Position numbers and translations under genes: made by a program. This document shows positions 50,005-58,696 of a stretch of 64,000 nucleotides of DNA, piece after piece. The DNA comes from an uncultured Eubacteriales bacterium. GTDB lineage: Bacteria > Bacillota > Clostridia > Oscillospirales > Acutalibacteraceae. The notes beneath the pieces are model-generated. The model worked only from the letters and a program-made list of their open reading frames with translations. It ran no database searches and was not told the origin of the DNA. The DNA lies in NCBI GenBank assembly GCA_934647945.1, contig CAKUFK010000006.1, positions 1 to 64,000 of the forward strand, read 5' to 3'. Numbering within the stretch: the stretch's first letter is position 1; every line of letters starts with the position of its first letter.

Positions 50005-50928
50005 GTGGCCAAACAAGCAACCAAGCGCCGCAACCGGTCGCTTGAAGTCAAGCAGCGCCGGATGGGGTACGTGTTCGTGGCGCCGCTGATTGTCGGGATG
50101 CTGGCGTTCGTGGCGTTCCCGGTAATCCAGTCGCTCTTCTTCAGCTTCAGCAAGCTGAACGTCGTGGCGTCGGGCTATCGGCTGGATTTCCTGGGGATCG
50201 AGAATTACCGCTATATCTTCGCCGTGGATCCGGATTTCCGTACGATGGTGCTCGGTTCCCTGCGGGATATGCTGATCAACGTGCCGGTGGTCATCCTGTT
50301 CAGCTTTTTTGTCGCGAGCCTGCTCAACCAGAAGTTCCATGGACGAAGCCTGGTCCGGGCGATCCTGTTCCTGCCCGTCATCATTGCGTCGGGTGTGGTG
50401 GAGAGCGTGGACAAGGCGGACGCGTTTAGCTCCCTGCTCTCCTCGGGGGCGCAGACGGCGGGGGCGTCCGCGGTGGGCGAACAGCTCTCGGAAAAGCTCA
50501 TCGTGTACTTACAGCAGCTCAATATCAGCCCGCAAATCACGAATTTCATCATCGACACCGTCTCGCGGGTATACGATATCGCGATCATGTCCGCCGTACC
50601 CATCATCATTTTCCTCGCCGGGCTGCAGTCGGTCTCGCCGTCCCTGTTTGAGGCCAGTTACATCGAAGGAGCCACCAAGTGGGAGGTCTTCTGGAAAATC
50701 AGCCTGCCCATGGTGAGCCCACTGATTTTGGTATCGGTGATCTACTGCATCATCGATTCCTTCACCAACGTCTCCAATCCCGTCATCAGCCGCATCCATT
50801 CCTCTGCGTACGATTCCCTCAATTTCGGGCTGAGTTCAGCCATGGCATGGAGCTATATGCTGATTATCCTAGCCGTGCTGGGGATCGTGTACAAGCTGGT
50901 GAGCCGGTTCATCTTCTATCACGAATGA
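50005..50928 (+). CDS. Sugar ABC transporter permease, MalF/UgpA type (pair 2)
   Basis: 307 residues, GTG start with GAAAGGGAAGGGA upstream. Six membrane segments; EAA loop FEASYIEGATKWEVFWKISL followed by PMVSPL. A roughly 70-residue insertion between segments three and four (about 130-195, ESVDKADAFSSLLSSGAQTA and onward) is longer than in pair 1. It pairs with the next gene. The binding protein it uses is not adjacent; the orphan lipoprotein at 35.6 kb or the fused one at 40.4 kb are candidates. Confidence 0.9.
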   Translation: MAKQATKRRNRSLEVKQRRMGYVFVAPLIVGMLAFVAFPVIQSLFFSFSKLNVVASGYRLDFLGIENYRYIFAVDPDFRTMVLGSLRDMLINVPVVILFSFFVASLLNQKFHGRSLVRAILFLPVIIASGVVESVDKADAFSSLLSSGAQTAGASAVGEQLSEKLIVYLQQLNISPQITNFIIDTVSRVYDIAIMSAVPIIIFLAGLQSVSPSLFEASYIEGATKWEVFWKISLPMVSPLILVSVIYCIIDSFTNVSNPVISRIHSSAYDSLNFGLSSAMAWSYMLIILAVLGIVYKLVSRFIFYHE

Positions 50929-50945
50929 GAAAGGAGCACCGATTT

Positions 50946-51869
50946 ATGGAAGCGATGGCCAGAAAAGGGCGGCTTCCCGCCGAGCGGAGGCAGGCGGCGG
51001 CCCGGAGGGCCGGCCTGGCTGCCTGGAGCATTGTCCGGGGTATTCTGCTCGCGGGTATCTGCTTCGTCGTCCTGTTCCCCCTGTTTTCCAAAGTCTCCCG
51101 CTCCTTCATGGCGGTAGAAGATCTCTACAACCTGACCGTGCGGTACATTCCCGCCCATTTCACTCTGCAGAACTACCAGCTGATGTGGGCGTGGATGGAT
51201 ATGCCGAAAACCCTCTTCACCACCCTGGGGATTTCCCTGCTCGTGGCGTTTTGTCAGACGGCGGCGGCCACCTGGGTGGGCTACGGGTTCGCCCGGTTCA
51301 AATTCCGGGGCCGGAATGCGCTGTTTATCGGGTTGATCGTGTGTATGGTCGTTCCGCCCGATCTGATGCTGATGCCGCTTTACCTGATTTTCCAGGGCCT
51401 GCACATGATCGACACCCCCCTGCCGTTCGTCCTGATGGGACTGACCTGCACGGGGCTGAAAAACGGGTTGTACGTTTTCCTGCTGCGGCAGTATTTCCTG
51501 GGGATGCCGAAGGAGCTCGAGGAGGCCGCCTATGTGGACGGCGCCGGACCGCTCAAAGCCTTCGCCACCATCATGCTGCCGGGCGCGGTGCCGATGATGG
51601 TGACGGTGTTCCTGTTTTCCTGCGTGTGGCAGTGGCTGGACAGCCTGTATTCCTCGGTGTTTTTCCAGGAGATCAAGACCATGACCTCGGCCCTGACCGG
51701 GCTCGGCCACGTCAACGATATGACGGGCATGGGGGTTTCCGACCCGATGGCGATTACCCTGATCAAGTACGCCGGCATCGTCCTGCTCATCCTGCCCATG
51801 GTCGTGCTGTATCTGTTCTGCCAGCGGTATTTTGTGGAGAGCATCGAACGGAGCGGACTGGTCGGATAA
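50946..51869 (+). CDS. Sugar ABC transporter permease, MalG/UgpE type (pair 2)
   Basis: About 307 residues from the ATG at 50946 (GAAAGGAG 10 nt upstream). The longer frame overlapping the previous gene is a shadow. A basic N-terminus (about 1-25) is followed by six membrane segments. The EAA loop is LEEAAYVDGAGPLKAFATIM followed by LPGAVPM. Directly ahead of the GH32 gene (22 bp), which ties this transporter to a fructoside (inference). Confidence 0.92.
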   Translation: MEAMARKGRLPAERRQAAARRAGLAAWSIVRGILLAGICFVVLFPLFSKVSRSFMAVEDLYNLTVRYIPAHFTLQNYQLMWAWMDMPKTLFTTLGISLLVAFCQTAAATWVGYGFARFKFRGRNALFIGLIVCMVVPPDLMLMPLYLIFQGLHMIDTPLPFVLMGLTCTGLKNGLYVFLLRQYFLGMPKELEEAAYVDGAGPLKAFATIMLPGAVPMMVTVFLFSCVWQWLDSLYSSVFFQEIKTMTSALTGLGHVNDMTGMGVSDPMAITLIKYAGIVLLILPMVVLYLFCQRYFVESIERSGLVG

Positions 51870-51891
51870 AAAGAGGAAAAGAGGGGATTTG

Positions 51892-53475
51892 ATGGCTCAA
51901 AAAGAGATGCGGATCGACAAACCGTATCTGAATCTGCCGGTCCGGCCGGACGCGCCCATCGCCTGGGTGAACTGGGAACGGCCGGACGGCGGCCTGCTTT
52001 ATGAGCTCTACGCCGAGTTGGATTTTGATGATCCGGCCTATTATGTACCCTGCCATGTCGAACGCTGGATGGGGGAAACCCTCCGACTTCGGATCGATGC
52101 TGTTTCCGAGGAACGGTTGGAGGCGCTCGTCTGTGAGGATAAGCCGCGTACCTGGACGAAACGGCCGGACGACGGCCGGCCGCGGGTGCATTTTACCCCA
52201 TTCCGCGGCGTCATGGGGGATCCCAACGGCCTGTTCGCCCTGGACGGCGCGTATCACGCGTTTTACCAGCACAATCCGTACGGCACCCAGTGCGGAGATT
52301 GGACCGAAACCTGCAATTTCGGCTGGTCGCCCGCGGTGAGCACTGATCTCTGCCGCTGGCGTGGCGGGCCTCCTTTTATGATTCCCGACGAAAACGGGCC
52401 CGCTTTTTCCGGAACGGCTTTCGTAGACGAGGAAAACGCTTCCGGGCTTGGCGATGGAACAAAGCCCCCGGTGCTTCTCTATTATACTGCGGCGGGCGGA
52501 CAGTCCCGCCGCACGAAGGGCGGCGCGGCCACCCAGCGCCTGATGGTGTCTATCGATGGCGGCGAACATTTCCATCCCTACGCGCACAACCCCATCCTGC
52601 CCAATTTCTGCCGTGGGAACCGGGATCCCAAAGTGTTCCGGCACCGGGATAGCGGCCGGTACATCCTGGTCATCTATTCGGGTGAAAAGTACCTCTATTA
52701 TGTATGCGCTTCGACGGATCTGCTCCATTGGGAGCGGCTCCCGGATTTCCAGTGGTCGGACTGGGAGTGCCCCGATGTCATGGAAGTCCCTGTGGAAGGG
52801 GAGGACCGGACACAGCTGGTGTTCTGGTCGGCCAGGGGATATTGGGCGCCGGTGGATTTCGACGGGGAACGCTTTACGCAGCTCGCCCCCGCCCGGCCTT
52901 TCGATGAGGGACATCAGATCCAGTGCGGACAGAGCTTTGCCGGTATGAAAGGGCGGTGTGTCCAGCTGCACCGTTTCAATGTTGGGTTGCCGGGCGCGCC
53001 CTGGTACGGAGCCTATACCCTGCCGTATGAGCTGACATTGGCGGCGGGGCCGGACGGTTCCTACGCTTTGAAGGCGGCCTTCGCCGCCGAGGTGGCCTCC
53101 CTCGAGGCCCCGGCGGACATTCAGCGGGACATCGTGCTGCACAACGGCGCGATTACCCTGCCGGCTGCCTCACCTTGCCGGATCCGGATCGACACCGAGC
53201 TCGAAAAGGGCGGCACCCTGCGGCTGCGCTTCGGCGGTTTCGAGGCTGTGCTGTCCCACGGCGAGCTCTCCTGCGGGGAGCATCGGGTGACGGTGGGGAC
53301 GGACGGCCGTTATCGGCTGGATATCGTCTGGGACGGCCCTCTCGCCGAAATCATCGAAGGAGGATCCGGCCGACTGCTTCCGGCGGTGTCCTGTGAAACA
53401 GGGCGGGATACGCTGGAGCTGTCCGGGAGCGGCGCCTGCATCCTTACGCAAAGCCTGGCCGCACTGTCCCTGTAG
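51892..53475 (+). CDS. GH32 beta-fructosidase, cytoplasmic
   Basis: About 527 residues from the ATG at 51892 (AGAGGGG 6 nt upstream), no signal peptide. After an N-terminal beta region of about 95, the five-bladed GH32 propeller carries all three catalytic motifs: MGDPNG (nucleophile Asp110; the family norm is NDPNG), RDP (Asp245) and EC (Glu292). A C-terminal beta-sandwich of about 130 follows. It releases fructose from beta-2,1 or beta-2,6 fructosides such as sucrose, inulobiose or imported fructo-oligosaccharides. Last gene of the eight-gene operon, before a terminator. Pairing with GH172 at 32.6 kb recalls the difructose-anhydride route of bifidobacteria. Confidence 0.9.
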   Translation: MAQKEMRIDKPYLNLPVRPDAPIAWVNWERPDGGLLYELYAELDFDDPAYYVPCHVERWMGETLRLRIDAVSEERLEALVCEDKPRTWTKRPDDGRPRVHFTPFRGVMGDPNGLFALDGAYHAFYQHNPYGTQCGDWTETCNFGWSPAVSTDLCRWRGGPPFMIPDENGPAFSGTAFVDEENASGLGDGTKPPVLLYYTAAGGQSRRTKGGAATQRLMVSIDGGEHFHPYAHNPILPNFCRGNRDPKVFRHRDSGRYILVIYSGEKYLYYVCASTDLLHWERLPDFQWSDWECPDVMEVPVEGEDRTQLVFWSARGYWAPVDFDGERFTQLAPARPFDEGHQIQCGQSFAGMKGRCVQLHRFNVGLPGAPWYGAYTLPYELTLAAGPDGSYALKAAFAAEVASLEAPADIQRDIVLHNGAITLPAASPCRIRIDTELEKGGTLRLRFGGFEAVLSHGELSCGEHRVTVGTDGRYRLDIVWDGPLAEIIEGGSGRLLPAVSCETGRDTLELSGSGACILTQSLAALSL

Positions 53476-53492
53476 GGTGCGAATCGGGATAC

Positions 53493-53521
53493 AAAAAAGA
53501 GGGGGAAATCCCCTCTTTTTT
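53493..53521. terminator. Bidirectional terminator after GH32
   Basis: AAAAAAGAGGGG/CCCCTCTTTTTT, 12-bp stem with A-run on one side and T-run on the other. Ends the GH32 operon (+) and the convergent vWA operon (-). Confidence 0.92.
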
Positions 53522-53546
53522 GTGCGTTTTCCGCCTGAAACAGCGG

Positions 53547-55037
53547 CTATTTGGCTATTTTCTGGTACTGTCTGAGCAGGCCTAGATACTCCTGGCGGTA
53601 TCCGCCCGGGTCGTGCCCGATATGATCGGCAGCCAGTGAGAGGACGCTTTCGGGCGTGGCGCTGCCGGTATATTCCGACCCGCGCAGCAGATGCCCGAAC
53701 GCAGCGACCGAGCAGGCAAAGCTGAAATCGGTACTGGCCGGCGTATCGAGGCCGGAGTCGAGGGTGTCTTTGGTCACGAGGCGGCTTTCCGTCCCGCCCG
53801 GATCCTTGTACCGGATATGCACCTCAAACGGGTTCCCGGTTTTGGCCGGGTCGCGGAGCTCGATTTCGAACAACGCCACCACGTCGGTTCCGGCGCCGAT
53901 TTCGCCCGCGTCCTTCCGGTCATCGTCGAAGTCCTGGTTGTCCAGAAGCCGGTTTTCATATCCGATCAGGCGATAGCTTCCCACCATTTCGGGGTCAAAG
54001 ACCACCTGGGCCTTCACATCGTCTGCCACGGTAAACAGGTTTCCGCCCAGCTCCTCCACCAGCACCTTTTTAGCGGTCTGGACGGTGTCGATGTAGGCGT
54101 AGTTGCCGTTGCCGTTTTTGGAGAGGGTCTCCATGATGTCGTCCCGGATATTGCCGGTGCCGAAGCCCAGGATGCTCAGATACACCCCGCTGTCCCGTTT
54201 TTCGCCGATGAAGGCGGCCAGGTCGTCCGTCTTGCTGATGCCGACGTTGAAATCGCCGTCGGTGGCCAGGATCACCCGGTTGTTGCCGTCTTCCCTGAAG
54301 TTTTTAGCCGCCAGGGAATAGGCGGTCTGGATGCCGTCCGCCCCGGCGGTGGACCCCGAGGCGGTCAGGTTGTAGATGGCGTCGAGGATCGCGGCTTTAT
54401 CGGCGCCGCTGGCGCTGTCCAGCACGACCGCGGAGCTGCCGGCGTAGGTGACGATGGAGACCCGGTCTTTTTCGGTGAGGGTTTCCACGAGCAGGCTGAA
54501 CGCGGTTTTCAAGAGCGGCAGCTTGTCGTAGGAATCCATGGAACCCGAGGTGTCGATCAGGAAGGTGAGGTTGCAGGGGGGCAGGCGGCTCTGATCGATC
54601 TCAGGGGTTTTCACCCGGATAAACGCCATCTGCCGGTCGGTATGCAGAGGGGAGGGGCCGATTTCGGTGTAGACGGCGAAGGGAGCGCCGTCGTCGGGCT
54701 CCAGCGGTTCCTCATAGCGGAAATAGTTCAGGAGTTCTTCGGTCCGCACGGCGTCTTTTGGGGGAAGCTGGCCGTTGTTCAGGTACCGGGCTACATTGCC
54801 GTAGGATGCGGTGTCCACCTTGAGGGAGAAGGTGACGGTGGACGCGGCCGCGGCGGAGGTCTCGGCGTTTTCACGAATCGGCAGATAGGTCTCGCCGCCC
54901 GGGGCCTCCATGGGGTACGCCTCCTCCGGCTTCGCGCCCCCCGTAGTATCCAGAAATTTTCCGGCGCTGGAGCAGCCGCATAGCAGCAGCGCTCCGGCCG
55001 CCAGGAGCGCGAGTCCTGTGCATCGTTGTTTTTTCAT
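53547..55037 (-). CDS. vWA-domain lipoprotein, YfbK type
   Basis: 496 residues. Lipobox LCGC at about residue 22. A YfbK-type N-terminal domain (about 60-140, FSLKVDTASYGNVARYLNNG) comes first. A von Willebrand A domain (about 150-330) has an intact metal-dependent adhesion site DTSGSM (Asp162) and IVTYAGSSAVVL. A C-terminal DUF3520-like region (about 345-490, VKAQVVFDPEMVGSYRLIGY, HIRYKDPGG) ends it. These proteins are surface ligand-binding or complex-assembly factors without a defined substrate. It lies 75 bp downstream of an anti-sigma-like gene and an ECF sigma gene on the same strand, so it is probably part of that regulon. Confidence 0.88.
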   Translation of the reverse strand: MKKQRCTGLALLAAGALLLCGCSSAGKFLDTTGGAKPEEAYPMEAPGGETYLPIRENAETSAAAASTVTFSLKVDTASYGNVARYLNNGQLPPKDAVRTEELLNYFRYEEPLEPDDGAPFAVYTEIGPSPLHTDRQMAFIRVKTPEIDQSRLPPCNLTFLIDTSGSMDSYDKLPLLKTAFSLLVETLTEKDRVSIVTYAGSSAVVLDSASGADKAAILDAIYNLTASGSTAGADGIQTAYSLAAKNFREDGNNRVILATDGDFNVGISKTDDLAAFIGEKRDSGVYLSILGFGTGNIRDDIMETLSKNGNGNYAYIDTVQTAKKVLVEELGGNLFTVADDVKAQVVFDPEMVGSYRLIGYENRLLDNQDFDDDRKDAGEIGAGTDVVALFEIELRDPAKTGNPFEVHIRYKDPGGTESRLVTKDTLDSGLDTPASTDFSFACSVAAFGHLLRGSEYTGSATPESVLSLAADHIGHDPGGYRQEYLGLLRQYQKIAK

Positions 55038-55112
55038 GTTTCGTGCCTCCTCATAATCACAGATCAGGGCCTTTCATGAAGAAGAACCCGGGAGGGCGGA
55101 AAAATATGACAA

Positions 55113-55715
55113 CTATTTCAAAATTTCTTTTCCAATGGCGAGCAGATGGTCAAGCTCGTACCGGCAGGTCAGGGTATAGCCTATGCCGTCCTTCTGCAGC
55201 AGCAGGAGCTGATAGTCGGGGGTTTGGCGGGTATAGACCGTCTGGCCGCCGAGGCTCCGTTCGGCAAGGCCATCTCCCGCCGGCGGTCCTTCCGCCGGCT
55301 CCATGACCAGGATGACGTCGTCGGCCAGGCTGTCCTTGAGATAGCAGATGGTTTTCGCCTCATCCTGTTCCGCCGACATCAGCACCAGGCGGGCCGGCAG
55401 GGTGAAAGGGAGGCGAGGGGTATCCGCCGACACGGCCGGAATGGACGCGGGGGAGACGGGCCCGGGTTTTTGAAAAACGCCGGGCAGGGCCAGCACCGCC
55501 AGCAGGCAGGCCGCGGCGCAGGAGAGGCCCAGGGAGAGGCGCCGGACGGATCCGCCGCGGGTGGAGCGGCGGATCCGCCTGTCCAGTTCGGGCGGGAACA
55601 CCGGTGTAACCCGGCTCCCGAGTTCCTGCCGCAGGGCATGGCCCTCAAGTTCCGCGTACCGGCCAGCCAATTCCCGAAACAGGCGGTCGGCGTCAGGCTT
55701 CTGTTTCAACGGCAT
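55113..55715 (-). CDS. Membrane protein in anti-sigma position
   Basis: 200 residues: a cytoplasmic N-terminal part (about 1-60, LFRELAGRYAELEGHALRQE), one membrane segment (about 62-82), and an extracellular domain (about 95-200) with FTLPARLVLMSAEQDEAKTI and RSLGGQTVYTRQTPDYQLLL. The topology and the 23-bp overlap with the ECF sigma gene suggest an anti-sigma factor. The external domain resembles the DUF4367-type sensor part seen in such proteins, though no zinc motif of the ZAS class is present. Confidence 0.65.
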   Translation of the reverse strand: MPLKQKPDADRLFRELAGRYAELEGHALRQELGSRVTPVFPPELDRRIRRSTRGGSVRRLSLGLSCAAACLLAVLALPGVFQKPGPVSPASIPAVSADTPRLPFTLPARLVLMSAEQDEAKTICYLKDSLADDVILVMEPAEGPPAGDGLAERSLGGQTVYTRQTPDYQLLLLQKDGIGYTLTCRYELDHLLAIGKEILK

Positions 55716-56241
55716 ATCCCTCCTTGATCAGCATGGCCATGAGCCGCTTTTTCGCCCGATGGAGCCGGACGGTCGCCGTGTTTTCCCGGATGCCGAGCAA
55801 TTGCCCGATTTGTTTATGGGGCAGGTCGTAGGCATATTTGAGCAGAAAGACGCTCCGCAGCTCTTCCGGCAGCCCGCCGACGAGCTCCAGGATCTTTTCG
55901 GAGGAGATCTCGGAGAGGACGTATCGCTCCAGGTCAAAAGGATCGGCCGGCTCGTCCTCCTCCGGCAGGGCGGGGGGCTGCCGCCGTTCCCGGTTATAGA
56001 GTGTCAGGGCCGTGTTGCGCACGATGGTCATCACGAACGACAGGCTGCGGTCCGATGCGGGATCGTCCACTTTGTGGCGGTTCCGATAAATCCGGAGAAA
56101 CGCCTCGCTTACAGCGTCCTCGGCCAGCATCCGGTCGTGCAGAATGGCATAGGCCTTTTGCAACATGAGGCCCTTGTAGGGGGAATAGAGATAGGCGAAC
56201 GCCTCTTCCTCCCCTAAAGCCAGAACGAACAGCAGAATCAC
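55693..56241 (-). CDS. ECF-type RNA polymerase sigma factor
   Basis: About 182 residues from a GTG at 56241 with GGGGGAGG 7 nt upstream; the longer frame to 56400 has no ribosome site. Region 2 (about 15-85) has LMLQKAYAILHDRMLAEDAV and RSLSFVMTIVRNTAL. Region 4 (about 115-170) has LPEELRSVFLLKYAYDLPHK and QIGQLLGIRENTATVRLHRA. It directs polymerase to a small regulon, presumably including this operon. Its stop lies inside the start of the next gene, consistent with coupled sigma/anti-sigma synthesis. Confidence 0.88.
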   Translation of the reverse strand: MILLFVLALGEEEAFAYLYSPYKGLMLQKAYAILHDRMLAEDAVSEAFLRIYRNRHKVDDPASDRSLSFVMTIVRNTALTLYNRERRQPPALPEEDEPADPFDLERYVLSEISSEKILELVGGLPEELRSVFLLKYAYDLPHKQIGQLLGIRENTATVRLHRAKKRLMAMLIKEGYAVETEA

Positions 56242-56449
56242 AGCCGCACCTCCCCCTCCATCCGGTATAACCCGCGGGCCGCCGGTTTCGTTACCATCAT
56301 GCCATAAAAAAGTGGAAAAAACAAGGAGCCGCAAAACAGGAGATACGGCTCCGGCATGTCGAAACACGCCGGCCGCTCTTGTCGGGCGGCGGTTCGCCAT
56401 CGCTCACCTTGCTCCCACTGTCCCCGACAGGTCGGCCCCTGCTCTTAAA

Positions 56450-56527
56450 AAATGGCGGAAACACACCGTGTTTCCGCCATTTGTCGCTTATGAGGCGTGT
56501 TTTCGAGGCACGTGTCCTCGAAAACAC
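56450..56527. repeat. Two perfect hairpins in the spacer after GH43
   Basis: The 56242-56617 gap has no gene. AAATGGCGGAAACAC/GTGTTTCCGCCATTT (56450-56482, 15 bp, 3-nt loop) and GTGTTTTCGAGG/CCTCGAAAACAC (56497-56527, 12 bp, 7-nt loop) lie 14 bp apart. A GCCGCAAAACAGG phrase occurs at both ends of the gap (near 56331 and 56597). The hairpins may stop GH43-operon transcription before the sigma gene, but neither has a T-run on that strand. Confidence 0.7.
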
Positions 56528-56617
56528 GGATCCTGAACTCCCCACAGCCGTTTGGGCCATCGACTGCTCATTTTCTGCTTTTTTGACAGACGGAAGCCGC
56601 AAAACAGGGAGGACGGG

Positions 56618-57541
56618 TCAGTCGGCCATGACCTGTTCGGTTCCGGTTTTGACCGGGGAACCGAAAACCGGCGTGGTGCCGTCCCAGCCGAATTTCTGCG
56701 CCCGGACGCTCCGGCCCCGCCAGCCGCTGCCCGAGACCTCATTAGCGTGGTAGACGATCCAGTCCTCGGCCCCGTCGGGGGAGGTGGTGAAGGAGCAGTG
56801 CCCCGGCCCATAAGCGGTCTCGGCCTTGGTGAAGAGGGGGGCCGCCGTCTTGGTCCAGGCGGCCGGATCCAACGGATCCGGCCCCGTCAGGGTAAGCAGA
56901 CCGAGGCAGTAGTCGTCGGTCCAGCTTCCACTGGCCGAATAGACGATATGGACCGTGCCGTCTTTTTTCAGCACCTCCGGCCCCTCGTTAACCGTGGGAC
57001 GGCCGTGGCATTCCCAGTCGTGTTCGGGCCGGGAAATGCAGGTACGCTCGCCGCAAACGGTAAAGGGATCGGACATGGGGGCGATGTAGAGCTGCTGGGA
57101 GACATCCACATCCCCCTCCCAGCCCGACCAGATGAAATAGAGGCTTCCCCCGTGCTGCATCACGGTGCCGTCGATGGCCCAGTGATTGTCGGGCGAGGCA
57201 ACCTTGCCCACCATCCGGAAGGGTTCCTGCGGGCCGTCCGACGTCAGGGCATACATACGGTGACAGGCGTTCCGGCCGTCGTCTGCCGCGACATAGATCA
57301 CCCAGACGCCGCCGATGCAGTGGAGTTCGGGAGCCCAATAGTTTTTGGAATACAGTGTGCCCTCCGGGGCGGTATAGACGCACACCGGTTCGGCCCTGCC
57401 GATATCGCACAAGCGGCCGGCCTTGGCGACACAGAGCGAATTGCCGCCGCGGGAGAAGCAATAATAGTAGGCGCCCTCGTGATAGAGAACCCAGGGATCG
57501 GCGTGGGGGGCAGGGGCAATGGGGTTGACAAACGTCGACAT
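56618..57541 (-). CDS. GH43 glycosidase (arabinofuranosidase/xylosidase type)
   Basis: About 307 residues from the ATG at 57541; no signal peptide. Five-bladed propeller with the three expected acidic positions: base Asp15 in APHADPWVL, the pKa modulator in NHWAIDGTVMQHGG, and the acid Glu in NEGPEVLKKDG. The VYSASGSWTDDYCLGLLTL segment is typical of GH43 alpha-L-arabinofuranosidases. It acts on imported oligosaccharides. Third gene of an operon with DUF2264 (17 bp upstream) and GH116. Confidence 0.9.
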   Translation of the reverse strand: MSTFVNPIAPAPHADPWVLYHEGAYYYCFSRGGNSLCVAKAGRLCDIGRAEPVCVYTAPEGTLYSKNYWAPELHCIGGVWVIYVAADDGRNACHRMYALTSDGPQEPFRMVGKVASPDNHWAIDGTVMQHGGSLYFIWSGWEGDVDVSQQLYIAPMSDPFTVCGERTCISRPEHDWECHGRPTVNEGPEVLKKDGTVHIVYSASGSWTDDYCLGLLTLTGPDPLDPAAWTKTAAPLFTKAETAYGPGHCSFTTSPDGAEDWIVYHANEVSGSGWRGRSVRAQKFGWDGTTPVFGSPVKTGTEQVMAD

Positions 57542-57558
57542 AGTCACTCGTCCTTTCA

Positions 57559-58692
57559 TCATATCGCGTGATCGGGCTGAAAATCCTGTCCCGACCAAAC
57601 GGCCCTGGAGGTCCAGGCGGTGTCGGGATCCGACCAGAAGGGATCGTCCGGGGAAAGGCCCAGGGGCAGGAAAGCGGTGGTGCAGAGATACAGGCTGCCG
57701 GTGGAAATATACCGTTCTCCAGCGCCCGGCTGATGGCCGTATACGCCTACGGTGAGCCATCCGCCCTCATCGAACATGCCGGGGGTTGCCTGCACCCGCC
57801 GGATCACCGCGTCCAGGGCACAGCGTGCCTTTGCGGGGGGGAGGCCTTCGGGCAGGCGATGCTCCAGCGCCATCTGGGCGAGAAGCTGGAACGCGCCGTA
57901 ACGATAGGCGATGGAGCGCCCGACGATGGGATAGGAGCCGTCCGGGGCGATCAGGCGTTCCTCGATGGCCGCGTAGCGGGACGCGCGGCGGAGGATATGT
58001 TCCTGCATGGCCTGCCAGTCCCGGAAGCGGCCGCCCACGGCGTCCAGGATATCCACCAGCATGGGCTGGATGACGAAGCTGTTGTAGTAATCGAAGTGGA
58101 AGGCGGCGCCGTCGCCGTACATCCCGTCCCCCTTGTACCACTGGTCGTGCTGGCGGAGGGCGTAATCGATCCGCATGGAATCCCAGTCCTCCACCCCTGC
58201 CACGCAGAAAAAGGCCTCGATCATGGCACTGAACAGCAGCCAGTTGCTGGCGAAGGGCTTTTGGGCCCGGGTGCGTTTGAGTTCGGTGACGAGCCGCGTC
58301 TTGGAGACGGGAGGCAGCTCCTCCCAGAGGGCATGGGGCGCCCGGAGCAGCGCGTGAGCGAGGAAGGCCGCGTCCACCAGCCGCTGGCCGCCGGTGGCGA
58401 AATTCAAATAATCGGGAGAATCCGGATCCACGCCAGCGGCGATCGCCTGCCGGGCCAGGAGACGGAGGCGCTGCTGTTTTTCCCGTTCTTCTCCGTCCAG
58501 CCCTTCCAGCTCCAGCCAGGGGGCGAGGCCGCACAGGGTGCGGCCGAGGGCTTCCAGATAGGTGCAGGTTTTCCGGTCATCGATATCGTTGACGCTTTCG
58601 ACCGGCATCTCCTCCCGCAGCCGTTCACGGGACAGAGCGTCGAGGACCGGACAGGCGATTTTGACCAGGGAGTCTACCCAATAGGCGCGCAT
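57559..58692 (-). CDS. DUF2264 family protein, probable carbohydrate-active alpha-barrel enzyme
   Basis: About 377 residues from the ATG at 58692; the frame further upstream overlaps GH116 and is not used. No signal peptide. An all-helical (alpha/alpha barrel) pattern with family phrases SRERLREEMPVE at the start, YLEALGRTLCGLAPWLEL, the HDQWYKGDGMYGDGAAFHFD turn and DGSYPIVGRSIAYRYGAF. DUF2264 proteins occur in polysaccharide loci; I believe some relatives have been placed among glucuronidase-type hydrolases but cannot verify that here. It starts 4 bp after the GH116 stop. Confidence 0.8.
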   Translation of the reverse strand: MRAYWVDSLVKIACPVLDALSRERLREEMPVESVNDIDDRKTCTYLEALGRTLCGLAPWLELEGLDGEEREKQQRLRLLARQAIAAGVDPDSPDYLNFATGGQRLVDAAFLAHALLRAPHALWEELPPVSKTRLVTELKRTRAQKPFASNWLLFSAMIEAFFCVAGVEDWDSMRIDYALRQHDQWYKGDGMYGDGAAFHFDYYNSFVIQPMLVDILDAVGGRFRDWQAMQEHILRRASRYAAIEERLIAPDGSYPIVGRSIAYRYGAFQLLAQMALEHRLPEGLPPAKARCALDAVIRRVQATPGMFDEGGWLTVGVYGHQPGAGERYISTGSLYLCTTAFLPLGLSPDDPFWSDPDTAWTSRAVWSGQDFQPDHAI

Positions 58693-58696
58693 GACG

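Noticed and set aside
56242..56617. Small gene upstream of the ECF sigma gene
   Set aside because: Frames here are short, lack ribosome sites and overlap two perfect hairpins.
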